From contig NC_135550.1 in the NCBI RefSeq assembly GCF_964340395.1, positions 24,456,676 to 24,520,675 of the forward strand: a stretch of DNA of 64,000 bases, given 5' to 3'. The notes below the pieces were generated by a model that made no database searches, was not told the DNA's origin, and saw only the letters and a program-made list of their open reading frames with translations. The stretch comes from Glandiceps talaboti. Lineage: Eukaryota > Hemichordata > Enteropneusta > Spengelidae. Made by a program: the position numbers and the translations under genes. This document shows, one piece after another, positions 45,401 to 59,700 of the stretch (the stretch's first letter is position 1; each line of letters starts with the position of its first letter).

Positions 45401-48400
45401 TTTTGTTGCCAATTCAAATCAAATCAAATCAAATCAATTCAATTCATGTATCCTCATGCCATCATAAGCAGATATAGGTTGAGAAAATTCACAACATTGA
45501 TCTGATAAATATCAGCCCGATATAATTTTGGATAAGGTGTCTAAAAAACAAGTAACCAAAACTGAACAAAATCTGATGAAGGTAATTTTAACCTTGTCTA
45601 GTGTCCACAACTGCGGATTATTACTCAAAACCCCAAAGTTTTGTGTTCTAATGGATGGGGGAGTTATGCAACACATACTGACGTGACTTAATGGGCAAAA
45701 GTCTGATTCCTCAAGGCCTGCAGACATTGTCCAAAAGGCAACTGATATATTAAGCCCTCAAGATTTGTCTTAGTCTCAAGAAACGAACTTTATTAGGGTG
45801 ACTCACAGTCATGGGGGAAACAAGTGGTTTTATGATACTGCCCACTTGACTAGTAAATATGCGAAACAAGTCAATATATACACTTTGAGGTTACTTTGAA
45901 AAGGTAACACAAATATTTGGTGTTGCCTGTTCGTCAAGTGTGTGTCTATTTGTATATTACTAGCATAGTTAGATCACTATTCTGATAGACCTACTTACAT
46001 TTCTTTTGCAATTTGGTCCACACTGTATCCTAGCAGGTATTGGCCATGAAGTTGTTTGCCAACGTCAGTGAACACCTTTTTTTCTATAAAAAAAAAAATA
46101 AAAAAGTCATGAAAACATGTTTTTACAGTAAAATTGATATTGCTATATAATAGAACAGACAAGTTTTATTCAATATACATTGTAGAATGCAAGTCCTTAC
46201 GATTTGCACTTGGAGCTGTAATATTTCCATACTACTATTTTTGGTAATAATTAGATTTGATAACATACTGTTTCATACTACCAAATTTGATAATAATAGC
46301 TTCATAATAATAATTTCACAGCTGACGACCATATTTTAGTAATGAATTTAGTTAGAAATGATCATATTTATATCATATCGTACCCTTTTCTGCATCATCA
46401 GCAAACAAACCAAGCACAACTGTTTCAATTCCTTCTGGTACAACACTGGAAAATTTCCCAGTCATGAATGATTCAACATCTTCTTTGGTCGTCAAGACAA
46501 TAGGATTGTCCAAAAGGTGTCTGTGGACAGATTTTGAACAAAAAGGTGATTGTTTGACAGCTGTCATATTTCTATGTACATCATATGTTGTGCAAAAACA
46601 CACCTGTACAATATTATGAATGAACAGCTAAAAGTTGGCTTAATTTCAGGGGAAATTTTTTTATACCTTTCAAGTATTTAATGAACTGGCTACTAAAAAA
46701 GTTGGCTTTCTGGAAAACAGTGTGTAGAAATACAATTCTATACATGCACTCTGGAGACCAGCATAACCTTCTTTCAATTAGATATATACTTCCGTGTTCG
46801 CCTTCTGGGAAACACGGTACGTGGAAATACAGTTCTATACATGATTGTACTCTGGAGATTAATATAACCTTCTTTCAATTCAATACAATCAATAAAACCT
46901 TCTTTCAATCAATGCTTCCATACAATCAAATAAATTGTATAAGTTCTATTTCCAAATTCAATAGTAATCTCTCTGGGTTTTTTCCTTTCCTTTCTGTTGA
47001 CAAAATTACATTATGTTTATAACTTTCCCAACTGACTTTAATCCATCTATTTTTCTGTATGATACAAAGAAGGACCTGTAAAAACTCACAAGCTGACAAA
47101 CTTGACTACGCTGTTCATCTCCAATCTTCCCTCATACTCTCCATACAGCTTAGTGTCCTTGAACAGCTGGAATATAGGATATCTTGTCACATTGTTCTTT
47201 TCACAGACATCAGGCCAGTCGGCACAATTCACTCTAGCCAGAGGACTAGTTTCATCTTTTGTTTTATCAGCCAACGCTTCCCCAGCCATGGCATACTGCT
47301 CCATGAACACCTGTGTTCTTGCATCCCCTAGATACATACAATACGTACATGAATGTAAAAGTTAAAATGACGGAGTTTCTCAATTTTGTATCCTACTTTA
47401 TTTTGTATAAGTTAAGCATAAACAGATAATCATAACTGTTCAAGAGTAAGCTGGGACTCATTCCAACTGCTGTTCAGAGAAAGACAGTATCAAGTCCAAG
47501 GTTATTCTGACTGCAAGCAGGACTAGTATTTCTTGTGACTGTAATACTTTGCTCTATTAGATTTATGATAAGAGACACCTCTGAGATGATATAAACTTGA
47601 TGAAGATGATAACAAAATCTTCCTTTTGGTTACATGAACATAAATAAAACATTTCATATCCCAAAGACATTTAAATTCTTCAAAATGACTCATTTGCATG
47701 ATAACAAGGACATGTTATTTTTATACATGCTTTTCATGTGTTTGTATATTAAATCAGATATATTAAAATCAATCAAAGCAAAACAAACTGTGTCAAATTA
47801 GTGAAATTTAGACCCTTAGTTTGAACAGATCACAGCTCACAGAAATTTGTTTGACAAAGTAAAACTGATAGAGAACATATATTTTTGCCTAATCTCTGCT
47901 GTGATGAATGAAAGTTTTAAGAAATATTAGTACAGGAGAAACTGCCTGGTATTGTAATGTAAAACTGATTCCTTTTTATTAGAAACAAAATCTTCACTAT
48001 TTCACAGAAGAAAGAAATGAACAAAAATAGTATATTTTGTAGCCATTCGATACGTTAGACACCAACACTGGGTAATACACAAAATTTGGTCTCCAGGAAC
48101 AGAAGAAAAATTTACAACATTGGCTAATGTGGAAAAATAGTACTTACAGTCTACATAAAACATTATCAATCCAACTGATTTCTCATTGATAAACTCTGGA
48201 GTTGTTTTATCTGTCAGTGCTGGAATGTGAGGTGAGTTGATTTTCTTCTTTCTCAATAAATACGCATCCTCAGCGACAGGATCGTCTTGGATTTCTTCAG
48301 CTTCAAAAATACAGATTATCAAATATCAATCAGTACTGACAGATGCCAATCTTAGTGATTGGTCTGATATTTGCACATTCTGCCACTAAGCATGTAATTT

Positions 48401-51400
48401 TCCACCTTCACCATACAAATAACTTGAGAAGTACACATCCGATAAAAGAAATGGAAAAGTGTTTTTGAAAGATAAAAAAGCCAAAACATTTGACCTTATG
48501 AGACACTATATTACTTGAAGTAACAACTTACCCAGCATATAACTACATTGAGTGTTCTTTGTTTGGCTTGCAAAAAATTCTGCTCTGGCCTAAAAACAAA
48601 ATTTTTTGGTTCCGGTTACCCGACCTTACCTAGTTTTTCACTGCTGACCCTAAACTATTTTTTTCATGTTTTCAAGAAAAAAAATAACAAAATCGCAAAA
48701 ATTGTGAGGTTTCATGAGCAATAGCAGATGCGGAAACTAACATCAACTTAAAAAGAAGTTCTAAAACTGTTCTTCCAATCTGTAATGGCTGTACATCAGA
48801 TAGAAAGAAATAAACAAAACAGAGGTCATTTGGAAAACAATGGAAAACCTGAACTAGACACTCACACAGAAAAAAATATAAATAAAATAAAAGAAAAAAT
48901 CTACCTACCCCACCTATTCTAAAATTGAGCGTACCCGGAACCACACAATTTCTGACAATATTTTCAATATAAACTAACAACTTACGAGGTACTTCAAACA
49001 GATCATCCTCACTTCCTTCTTCTTCTTCCTCATTATATTCAACAGATTCATCTTTCTTTTCACCAGAGTAAGCTTCAATGATGTCAGTTATAAAATTGCG
49101 TATGTTTGTGGCTGTAAATTTGATTTCCATGTAGCCTAATTCTTCCTATGAGATAAACACAAGGTACAGATACTATCAGATCATTGAACAGACTTTGATG
49201 TATCGTACTGTTGTAAATGAATGACAATGCATAATTTTCTTTTCCCTATTAAAATCATACATATAACCATCAATGCTGGCACAACAGTTATCTAGAGTTT
49301 TAAACTTACAACAGGTGCAGTGAACATCTATCAAATTCTGTCTTATATACATATATATATATATATATATATACAGACTTAAAATAGTCAACCCTAGAAC
49401 AGGCCTAGCTAAGCAAAACTTACACTGTGTAGTAGTTTCACTGCAGCAGCAGGAACTTCCTTCACCTTTGACCCATAGCCAAGTTCTTGTGAAAGTTTGT
49501 CGTCCATCTTCTCCCTATTTATGATCAATATAATTAAACATGTCACTTTTGTCATTATTGCATTAAGGATATCATGAGTACTACAAAAATATCAAAATAG
49601 GGACTGCCGGAATTTATCCACATAGAAATAATTTAACAAACATATTCTGTCCAAATAATAATAATGACATTATTTATTTAACAGTTGTAGAATTATATGC
49701 AATCGTCAGTTTCTTACTCTGTAATTAATTTTATTTTTTCATGACATTTGAAAACTATAAGATATAAATACAGTCACTTATATATATATAATGTACTTAT
49801 TGCCAAGGATTACCAAAACCCTTGTAATTACAACTTGAATATTTTACTCATAATATTTGTTCCTATTTTTACGTCAAGTAACTTGCTACATTATGTCTGA
49901 CTACAAAGCGACTATCAGCCTCCATAATTTTTTCATTTTTGACAACAACTAAATGATCTGAACTGTTTACACATGGACTAAATTATCTGACAGCGTACAC
50001 AGTACCATCAATGACTAGTAAACACATAAATCTGCTCATTCAATTTTTTTAATGAAATACTTGGTAATTTTACATCTGACAAAAATTGACAAAAAATAGA
50101 CAAAAAGTTATGTAACAGCATTTCACTGTATAAAATGACACTAATAATTAAATGATACTCTGTTGAAGATTTCACTCTATACAAGTGATCATGTTTTATC
50201 CAATATGTCACGGTTATATAAACAATATTTTCTTGTTGAAATCAAGACCTTCAAAGACACTCGACTGTTAAACATAAACATTTTTAAATTAGCAAAACAA
50301 AATAATAAAATGACTTACACGTCTACAATGATAAATCCTACAACTCCAATGAAATCCTGTGCTACTTCTTCCAAAATAGTCTGTGTTTCCTTGTGCATAG
50401 CAGTACTTGTGAAAATGTACGTCTGATGAATATTCAAATCGTCATATTGTGTTTTGAGACTGTCTGGCTGTAGGTCAACCTAGAGGTAAGATACAACAAA
50501 CCATCAAACTATGTTTTGAGCCGACCTCGAGAAACATACAACTAACCATCAAACTGTGCTTTAAGACAAGCTAGAGAATGATACAACAAACCATCACACT
50601 GTGTTTTTTGAGACTGCCTGTTTGGAATTCACCAAAAAAATCTAACCATGTTACTTACTATGTTTGGAATACTAATGAGTTTCATATATCTTGACAAGGT
50701 TACTAGATTCATTGGTCCAGCATATCTGAGAACAGGACAAGCTTCATCTTTACCCTTTACTGCTTTGCACTGCAAGTACCATATTGACGGTGTTCTAACT
50801 TCAAATGAACTATGGAAATAACAACAAACCAAAGTGAGAGTTAAATAAAATACACCTATTGTCTTTACTGAGTCTGACTTCAGGTATGTGTACCAGTGTT
50901 CTCCCTACAATCACAAGGGGGCTCAGAGACCCCGCTGTGGTGCTAACTAGTTGCCTTGGCAACAAGGGAGAAAGCACAACGTGACTGGTGGATGTTTCGT
51001 CAGAATATCAACAAGTGTCCTCAAACATTAATATGTTTAATAAAGAATAGTTACTATATCATTACAAAATATCAATTTATCAACTCTATGAATTACACAA
51101 ATTTTATTCTCACCTTATGACAGGAATGACATCTGTAGCTGTTGTGAAGGCAAACTTGTATTTCTGACCATACACAAAGGCCACTTCCATAAAGATTCGG
51201 TGTTCTAGTTGTGGAAAACAGACAAACCCAGATTACATATAAATGAAATATGTCAGTTCCTACATACTCTTTAACTATAATAGTTGCTTTCCCCAGAAAA
51301 TAATAGTAGAATTTTGGTCATTTGCATGACAAAGAGAATTATTCTTATATTAATAATTTCCTAGTATTGTTTTCAAAAAATTATTAAGATTTTACCCTTT

Positions 51401-53649
51401 GGTCAATACATGTAAAGGCCAAGGAACATCCATGGCATTATGCATGTGATCCAACATAGACATGAATTACATCACGATTACAAAAGGTGTACTATTTGCT
51501 GAGATATCAATCAAAATAGGTTGACGTAATCATACTACTTGGGCTGGATTTGGATCAATCTAAGCTGTGTCAGATGAAATGAGTAAGTGTGAACAAACAC
51601 ACAAAAGATGGCGCAACATGCTGCGTATATATTTTGATATTGGAAAACAAAGACTTGAACAATCTGAGGTCACTCACTTGGTTTGACTAAATTTAATGTA
51701 ATGTAAAATCCTTTGTCTGGGTTAAAGTCAGCTGAGATCACTGGATTTAATATTCACTACAAAGTGATACATACATTCAACAGCCTTTCACCCATGTCAT
51801 GTATAAAGGATACTCTAAGACTTATCTTTGAAAGATAGCATAGACCTGAAGAAGACACAATTTTACCAATCTCACGTTGACATCTCCCAATTGTTTGTTC
51901 ATTAGTTACACTGACTACAGTTACCATGACAAGTCATAGATTTTGTAGTCCCCTCCAAGATCTATGGACAAACTATGCATACATTGCTTGATACTCTATC
52001 ATATCTTATGGTGTAAAAAAGCTACAGTCTGTCACTACAAGTGGTTCCTTAGCTACTTCTGTTTTATATTCTAATATATTCTGTATCATTCTCCCTACTC
52101 AAAATATCTGGAATTATGTCTAGTAACAGGTACTCTGAAAATGATTTAGTGTACACCTCTTGAAAATGAAATATTTCACACTATGTACATTACTATTGTA
52201 AGATGAAATAACAGAAATCATTTGTAGGATTGTGAAACAGTCTGTGTCTGTAGATAATTTACTATGTCAATGGCATGAACAACCTGTCATCAAAGATGTC
52301 ACAGATCAAAAATATCATGTATCGTAACTGCTGACTGAATCTTTTACATGTAACACTTATCAGAACTGTTGCCATGACAAGTGTGTTCTAGTAAAGGGCA
52401 GAGTGCAGCAACTTGTGTTGAAAGACAAAATCAATGTGTTTAAGATTCAAACATATCAGTACTGTATATAAAATAATAGAAATACAGGTAATGTCATGCT
52501 TTCAAAATTGAAGTGTTTGTGTTGTGCAACACAAAATTCTACCCTTAAATTATCTCATAAGAGGAAAAAAAACAGGTGAAGAATCTGTACAACAGAGAGG
52601 TGGAAATCTGGTAAATTTAGACTAAATTTTCTAGTAAAGGGCAACAGATATTTCAAGTCTGTGGAATTCGATCAGGTACAATCAGTTTCATAGATTTCAT
52701 CGATGATCAATGACCTTTACAAGAAAATATATTCCATAATAATGGAATGTATTCTGCTACATACTAAATGACTCAGTACACACAGATTTATAAACATTTT
52801 TAATTGTCCTTGAAATAATTTCCATTGTCGTTTTAAATAGTGCCATTGGCATTGTAGCACAACTGTATTTGGCTGTTGCTATGAACATGGTCTTGTTGCT
52901 AGGGATATTTGCATACATTTTTGGAATCTTTATTAACTTGCCTACCCTTCCCACTTTTCATCTTTGCGATATAAACCATCATTTCGCTGTTATTATGGGC
53001 GTCGTCCTGTTGCTAAGCATATTGCATACATTTTTTGAATCTTCAGTCACTTACCTACCCATCCCTGTTGTTATCTTTGTAATATGCATTGTCATTTCAC
53101 TGTTGCTAAGGGTGTGATCATGATTGCTAAGGCCAATTGTGTTAAAATGTTTTCAACAATAACTGCAGAATAATACCTCCAGAAACATCCCCACCAAGTT
53201 TCAACCCATTCACCATGCAATTTCAAGATATAAGTTTTTGACCAAAATTGACATTTTTAGAGCTAATATGCATATCACTGATGGGATCATCACATTATGA
53301 ATACAGCTTCATTTACACATCCCCACATGCATCCCCAACAAATTTCAGCCCAATCTGCTCAGTAGTTTTGGAACTATATATTTTTGACAAAAAAAAAAAC
53401 ATTTTTAGACCTAATGTGCATATACTGATGGGATCATCATGTCATGAACATTTCTTAATCTAATCACCTCTTCGATCTACCGAGTAGTTTTGGAGTTTAC
53501 ATTTTTTGACCAAAAATCACATTTTTTACCCAAATCACACACGGGTGGTAAGGTCATTTTGATTTGAACAATTTCCCAACTAGACACCCAAGGTAATATA
53601 CCCACCAAATATCATGGCAATCGGTCCAGTAGTTTTTGACGTTAAGTTG

Positions 53650-53740
<91 letters not shown>

Positions 53741-56700
53741 ATACACACAGAGACAGACAGACAGACAAACAGACACTTTGCCATGCCTATAGCACTAGTC
53801 TACTGAACCTTATCAGTTCAGTTGTGCTAAAAAGGGCAAACACTGTCTGACTTTTAAATGTGAGAAACAGTTGTATAATCTTGACATCCCTACCGTCACA
53901 TTAACGAGTCACTTGTCTAGGAGTAGTCGTCTTAATTAACTCCTCGGATTTTCCGAGATTACAAAACAGAACACTAGTAGTGATTTTCAAACATAAGCAT
54001 TCTGACTCCGAGCTAATTAGACTACCACATGAATACATTACTATTGGTTACAAATTTACACAATACCTGTTAGTTATCCCCTAATTACGGTCTCAACAAA
54101 AGTCACAATTACAGATTTTAAGGTGACAATTATCTTGATAGATATAAAGGTTTTGAAATAAAAACCTTTTGTCAAAGTGTTTCTCAATGTGTATTGTTAC
54201 AATTTTCTTTCTTTTTGATGATAACAACTTCGCCTACCTCTCAGCATTTGAATTTTTCAACTTTCAACAAGCTGTCAATATTGAACATTACATGAAATTT
54301 ATTATATACTGGTAGGACCATTCTAAGTATGTCGTTTGTCATACCTATCACGTCTAGTTTGCACCATGCTGTGATTCTTATAGCTATCACCATTATGATC
54401 ATAGTTTCTAAATAGTGTATGTTGGAGTAAAGGCTGCCAAGTCTTTATGCATAACCAAAGAGTTCAATTATTCACTGGCCTAAGAATAGCTGTAGTCGTG
54501 ATGTTATTATCATTATTTTGAGGTAATTTGAACTAACGAGGATAGTCAACAAAAGTCTGGGTATGAATTACAAATGTGTGCGGAAATTGACTAGTATGAT
54601 AAGTGTGCATACTCATTTTTTGCTGGTTGTTATATTTTGTGATTATTTTACTTTACTTTATCATCAACCTAAATTAAGTTGCCATGGTAACAAATCAGCC
54701 GTAATATAATATATCTACAGACTTACCATATGTTCCAACAGCTTTTTGATAGGAAAATAAAATATCTTTTTCACCCCTGCTGATTATCATAATTGTTTCA
54801 AGTTCTTCAGCACTCTGGACAATTGGCACTTCTCCTAGGAGAACCATCCTTCAAACAAAAACAAAGTACAGAAGTGACCACAACAGGAAGATGGGAGGGG
54901 GGGTGGGTGGTGGGGGTGCAAAGCCGGCCTATATTTCAAATTTCTAAGTTTACACGTCTTACTTTATAACCCTTACACAACTACATGTCCTTTGTACCTT
55001 CAACCTCCTCAGAGCTTGTACAATTATGGTATATCGAATACAGCTATGAATTTAAACATAGTTAAATTGACACAATTCTAAGATAGTTGTTTGGACATTT
55101 TAAATTGTATGAACACAACACAACACAACACAACACAACACAACACAACACAACACAACACAACACAACACAACACAACACAACACAATAATGACATTTA
55201 TTCATAACATATATTCATTATTGAACAGGGAAAAAGGAAAATCTTTTAATTTCAAGTCTCTCAGAAAAAGATAGATACATCTAAAGCAGTCCAAATACTT
55301 GTAGAATTCCACAGAAACACACTAGGTTTTATATACTGGTATCTTCTTTTCATTATCCATTCATACTTTACAGATAACATTCCATTTCATTCAGTATCAT
55401 AAAAGCGATTTATTTCTTAATATACGAGTAATTGAATTCTTCAAAATCTCAATCTTTGCCTTTCTTCGTACAACAATTACCTATTCCTATTAATCTAGTC
55501 TTTTTTTGTATTGTATGATTGACATCAACCCCCGCCATCCCACCAGTCCACCCCCATCCCAGAAATCTAATCAGTCCTGACAAACAACTGTCAGTTATAT
55601 CCTATCCCCATATCCTTGTCCATGGTTAATCACACACAGCAAATTGCCTTCAACTCTCTGTATTCATCATGCTGTTCACCCTTTCCGGATCTCTCTCCTG
55701 ATTGTGTTTTTCCAACGCAAGATATGTTCCCCAAATTGATGTTTGATTATCAATAATTGGCTGGGAAAATTAGATTAGACTCTGGAATTATGAGTTTGAT
55801 ATTTGTCATGAGTTTAACTCCACTGTGGCTCTACGCGAACAAACAAAGGCCAATATTTGATCCCCCCACATCTCTCATTCTAAGTCACCCAATTTAAACA
55901 GGCACAGCAGGGGATAATAATTAATCAAATGTTTCGGGATTAAAACTAACTAAATATTATACACGTAGAGTCAAACTAAATTCTTAATAACTCTATAGTG
56001 ATAAATTATATACTAGCAATTATAGCTAATTATAAAATAAACCAATTGACCCAGAATATTAAATTTAATTACTAATCTTATTACCCATCGAAGTTTTAAT
56101 TCCCAAATATGATTACAAACACACAGCTAACTGTTGACAATATATCCCACAAACATTTAAACTTGTAATACTGCATATGTTGAAAGATTGATTTGTACTT
56201 TTACCAGAAACAATATTCCCTGACTGGTGCTAAGCTGAAAAAAAAACTGTGATAATCCCCGGGGAATTTATATATATATATAATTGAATTTATATATCTT
56301 TGGCAAGCAATAATTATATGAATTTTAGAAAAATAGATTATTTTAAATTTATGGTTTTTCAAGAACGTTTCAATCCATAAAGATTTCTCACGGGTATTCA
56401 CGTGTTCATACATGATTCTGCAGATAGAAATCCCCAGGTGTGATGTTCTTAGCAAACACTGAATCCAAGGAACTTTAATATTGATTTAACTGAAATCTCA
56501 CAATTTCTAGCCTCATTCCATTATCTTCATAGTTTCACTCGTAAATCAAACATCTTACACAGGTCTTGATGCACAAGCAGTTCAAAATTGTTGCAGTTGT
56601 CATTCTGATGAGGATTGTCAACCGAGACGGATCAAAAGCTCAATGCTTAAAAAAAATTTAACTGCCTTATGTATTATTATAACCTGCGTGAGTCATTTTT

Positions 56701-59700
56701 AATGTTATCTTTTTGATGTTACCCAGTCAAAAGTATTCTATGTGGTTTTAAATTTTATCAAAATATTTATTACTGTTGAAAAATAGAGAGAGAAAAAAAC
56801 AATTGGACACCAAAATAATAACAATCTTTTGCTTAATCATTTGTGTCCATCCTGACATTTGTTTTGTAAAAATTCATTTCACAAAGTACATCTTTTTACC
56901 ATGTACAGCAAACTATATGTACTGAGCAGACTACATTTGTACATGTAACCTCCATGTTAACAATCAAAATATAAATTCAAATTGCAGATACCTAAAACTT
57001 GTATTAAATCTGCTTTTATCAGTAAAAAACAAAAATAAGCTAGAACCTGGAGGCTAGAAGACATAAATGAAGACTAACAGAAAGTCGATAGCTTATAGCC
57101 TTTGCAGCACAAAAATGGCCTCATACACAACACCTAACTATGTACGCTAACTTCCTGTATCACACATTATTTTACATGTAATTATTCAAAATTCTGATGA
57201 TTTGCAAGAAATAAGTAGAGTAGGTGAAATATTAAATAGCTGCTATTTTATCGTTCACAGCATTTCATACTCACTGTAAAATATTGGACATAATGGCGTC
57301 AATACTGAACATTGAATCCAACCCCAGTTCAGTCATCACATAGCCAGATCTAATAAGGATAAAAGACAAATGGGCAATTAGTACACCAATACTTGACAGT
57401 GCCTTTGGTGGATCTCAAATCCTACCCTTTAGAATGTGATTAATGTCATCCATTTTGCTGACTTACCGGAAATGTTTGACATCCACCTGTGATAATCTGT
57501 CCTCTGATGATAAGTGAACCTATCTTACATGATGTATCGTTCATTTATGTATATTAAGTTTTGATAAAAGTGGTTTGAATATTGTAATATAAGACGAATG
57601 GAGGTAATAAAAAACCACTGTATTGGTGAAATGATGTTGACTACACAGTGGTGGTAGTTAAAGACCAATTTTGTGTCTAGATGCTTGCTGTTGCTGAGAC
57701 TTGGGGTCATTAAACTTGTGGTCATACATAAACCAAACTATCACTCATTGAACACAGAGAATAATGTCATGCGCAAGCCGAGTTATTGTATTTGGACAGA
57801 ATATATGGAATTATATATCCTGGTCATTCTGTCAAGACAAACTCTGTCTGGTACATCACAGACTTGGCAGTGTTTGAAAAACGAGTCAAAATATTCCAAA
57901 AATTTGAATCGTCACTATCGTCCCAAATTTTTCGCAAATTAAGTTTGAGGAGGTTGATTATATTATTCCTCAACATTTTTCTTCATTCAGCAGGAAAATA
58001 TTCGTGACTGCTAAGGGTTTGCCAATACTCTAGTGATGTGAAGTGACAAGGCCTTATAAACATGACAATATGTTTGATGAATAAAAATCCCCTATCTTTC
58101 CTCCACAGTCACTGGTTTCCAGTTAGCGCAGTCATCAATGAAATTGGTAATATTACTGACAGATAATCACATCTTACTAAAATGACCAATGCAGACAAGA
58201 GTAACATGTCATAATTCAAAGAATTGAAAACAAATATATTTATACTATTAATTGTTTATGACAAATCAGTTATCCACTACAACATTCATTTACTGTATAA
58301 CATGTGTTTGTCCAGAACTGGTATTTTTTTTCAGTGTATTTTTTTTTGAGTGTCTTAAATTAATTACCATGCAATATTAGCAAAGTATACTAAGTCTTGT
58401 ATACATTTCACACTTACTTGAAAATAAGTAAATGATTTTCAACAGGGTGTCTTCTCTCACAGAACTCTTTAACAGGGTCTTCTTTACAGTTAACCTGTTT
58501 AGAAATAATACACAATGAACATGTGACCTACAGATGATCATAATACAAATGTAGTTCTGTCGTTTTGAGGGTTTTGTTTTTGTTTTGTTTGTTTGTTGTT
58601 TTAGTTGTTGTTTTTGGTTTATTTTGTTGTTGTTTTTTTCTGGGGGGGGGGGTTTAAACAAATGGTGAAGGACAACATGATTCTGTAGATGTTGTATTTA
58701 TTGAAAATAGTCTAGAATCAGTTCAATTATACCACAGTTCGGAATAACAATAGTGGTAAAGTGTTCATGGTTCAATATCAATTATAAACCAGCTGAAAAC
58801 ATGTTTGTCTGCCATCATTAGCTTTTACCTGCAAAATAAAATGTCTTAATTCTATGAGTAGTAAAAACACCACCACTCTTCACCACTACAGTCATCCTTA
58901 ATTGTGATAACAGTCTAACTGACTTGGTAGCAGCACTACCTTCATGCTCAGCTGAGAAATCTATAAAACGCTATGGAAACATAATAATCACATATACTTT
59001 TATAGATGTATACTTTTTGTTAATTCTATAAAATCAATAACAGTTTGAATAGAAACTTACTGCATGAGTCATTATATCAATATATATATATATATTGTCG
59101 TCTGATGATTGCAACAAGCGTGTAACTCTGGGTAACGACTCATTACATCCTAATTCTTTTGAATTAAGTCTATATATACATATATATCAAAATGTATACC
59201 TATTTAGATTTTCCCAAGGTGTTTAATTTCTTCCTTGTAAATCTTACATGAATGAAATTTTTATGTTTCTGTCATTGTCCTATTGCTTTTAAAAAATGCC
59301 TCAATAGCAGCTATGTACAGACACAAGCAGGAACACTTGTAAGGCTTAGAAACATAAAGTATAGAATGTTCACTGCCCAAAACATTTTTTTTCTTCAGAA
59401 AAGCAGACATTTTAGTACCTAAACCATTCATCATTTTCAGCTGTTTTGTTTGGACTCTTAACAAGGCTTGGTACATACAGGTAGAGTGCTACATAGGTTC
59501 TACACTTTATAATTTACTTCATTCTTTTATATTCCGAAGAAATTACATTGACATATACTTTTATGACTTCATGAAGACAGCATAGTGCTTTGACTATATA
59601 CTTGTATCAAACATACTGATACAGAGCAGAGGTTACAATATTCAATCAAGATCTGAGATAAGTTTTCTCAGTTCCACAGAGAAACCATTTCTATTCACAT

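Noticed and set aside
52757-53117. Hydrophobic 82-codon frame resembling a membrane protein
   Set aside because: Lies within the composite repeat and owes its hydrophobicity to T-rich tandem units; no homologue recognised.
53554-53850. Val-Cys and Thr-His repeat open frames
   Set aside because: Translations of the (CA)n microsatellite inside a TXNDC16 intron.
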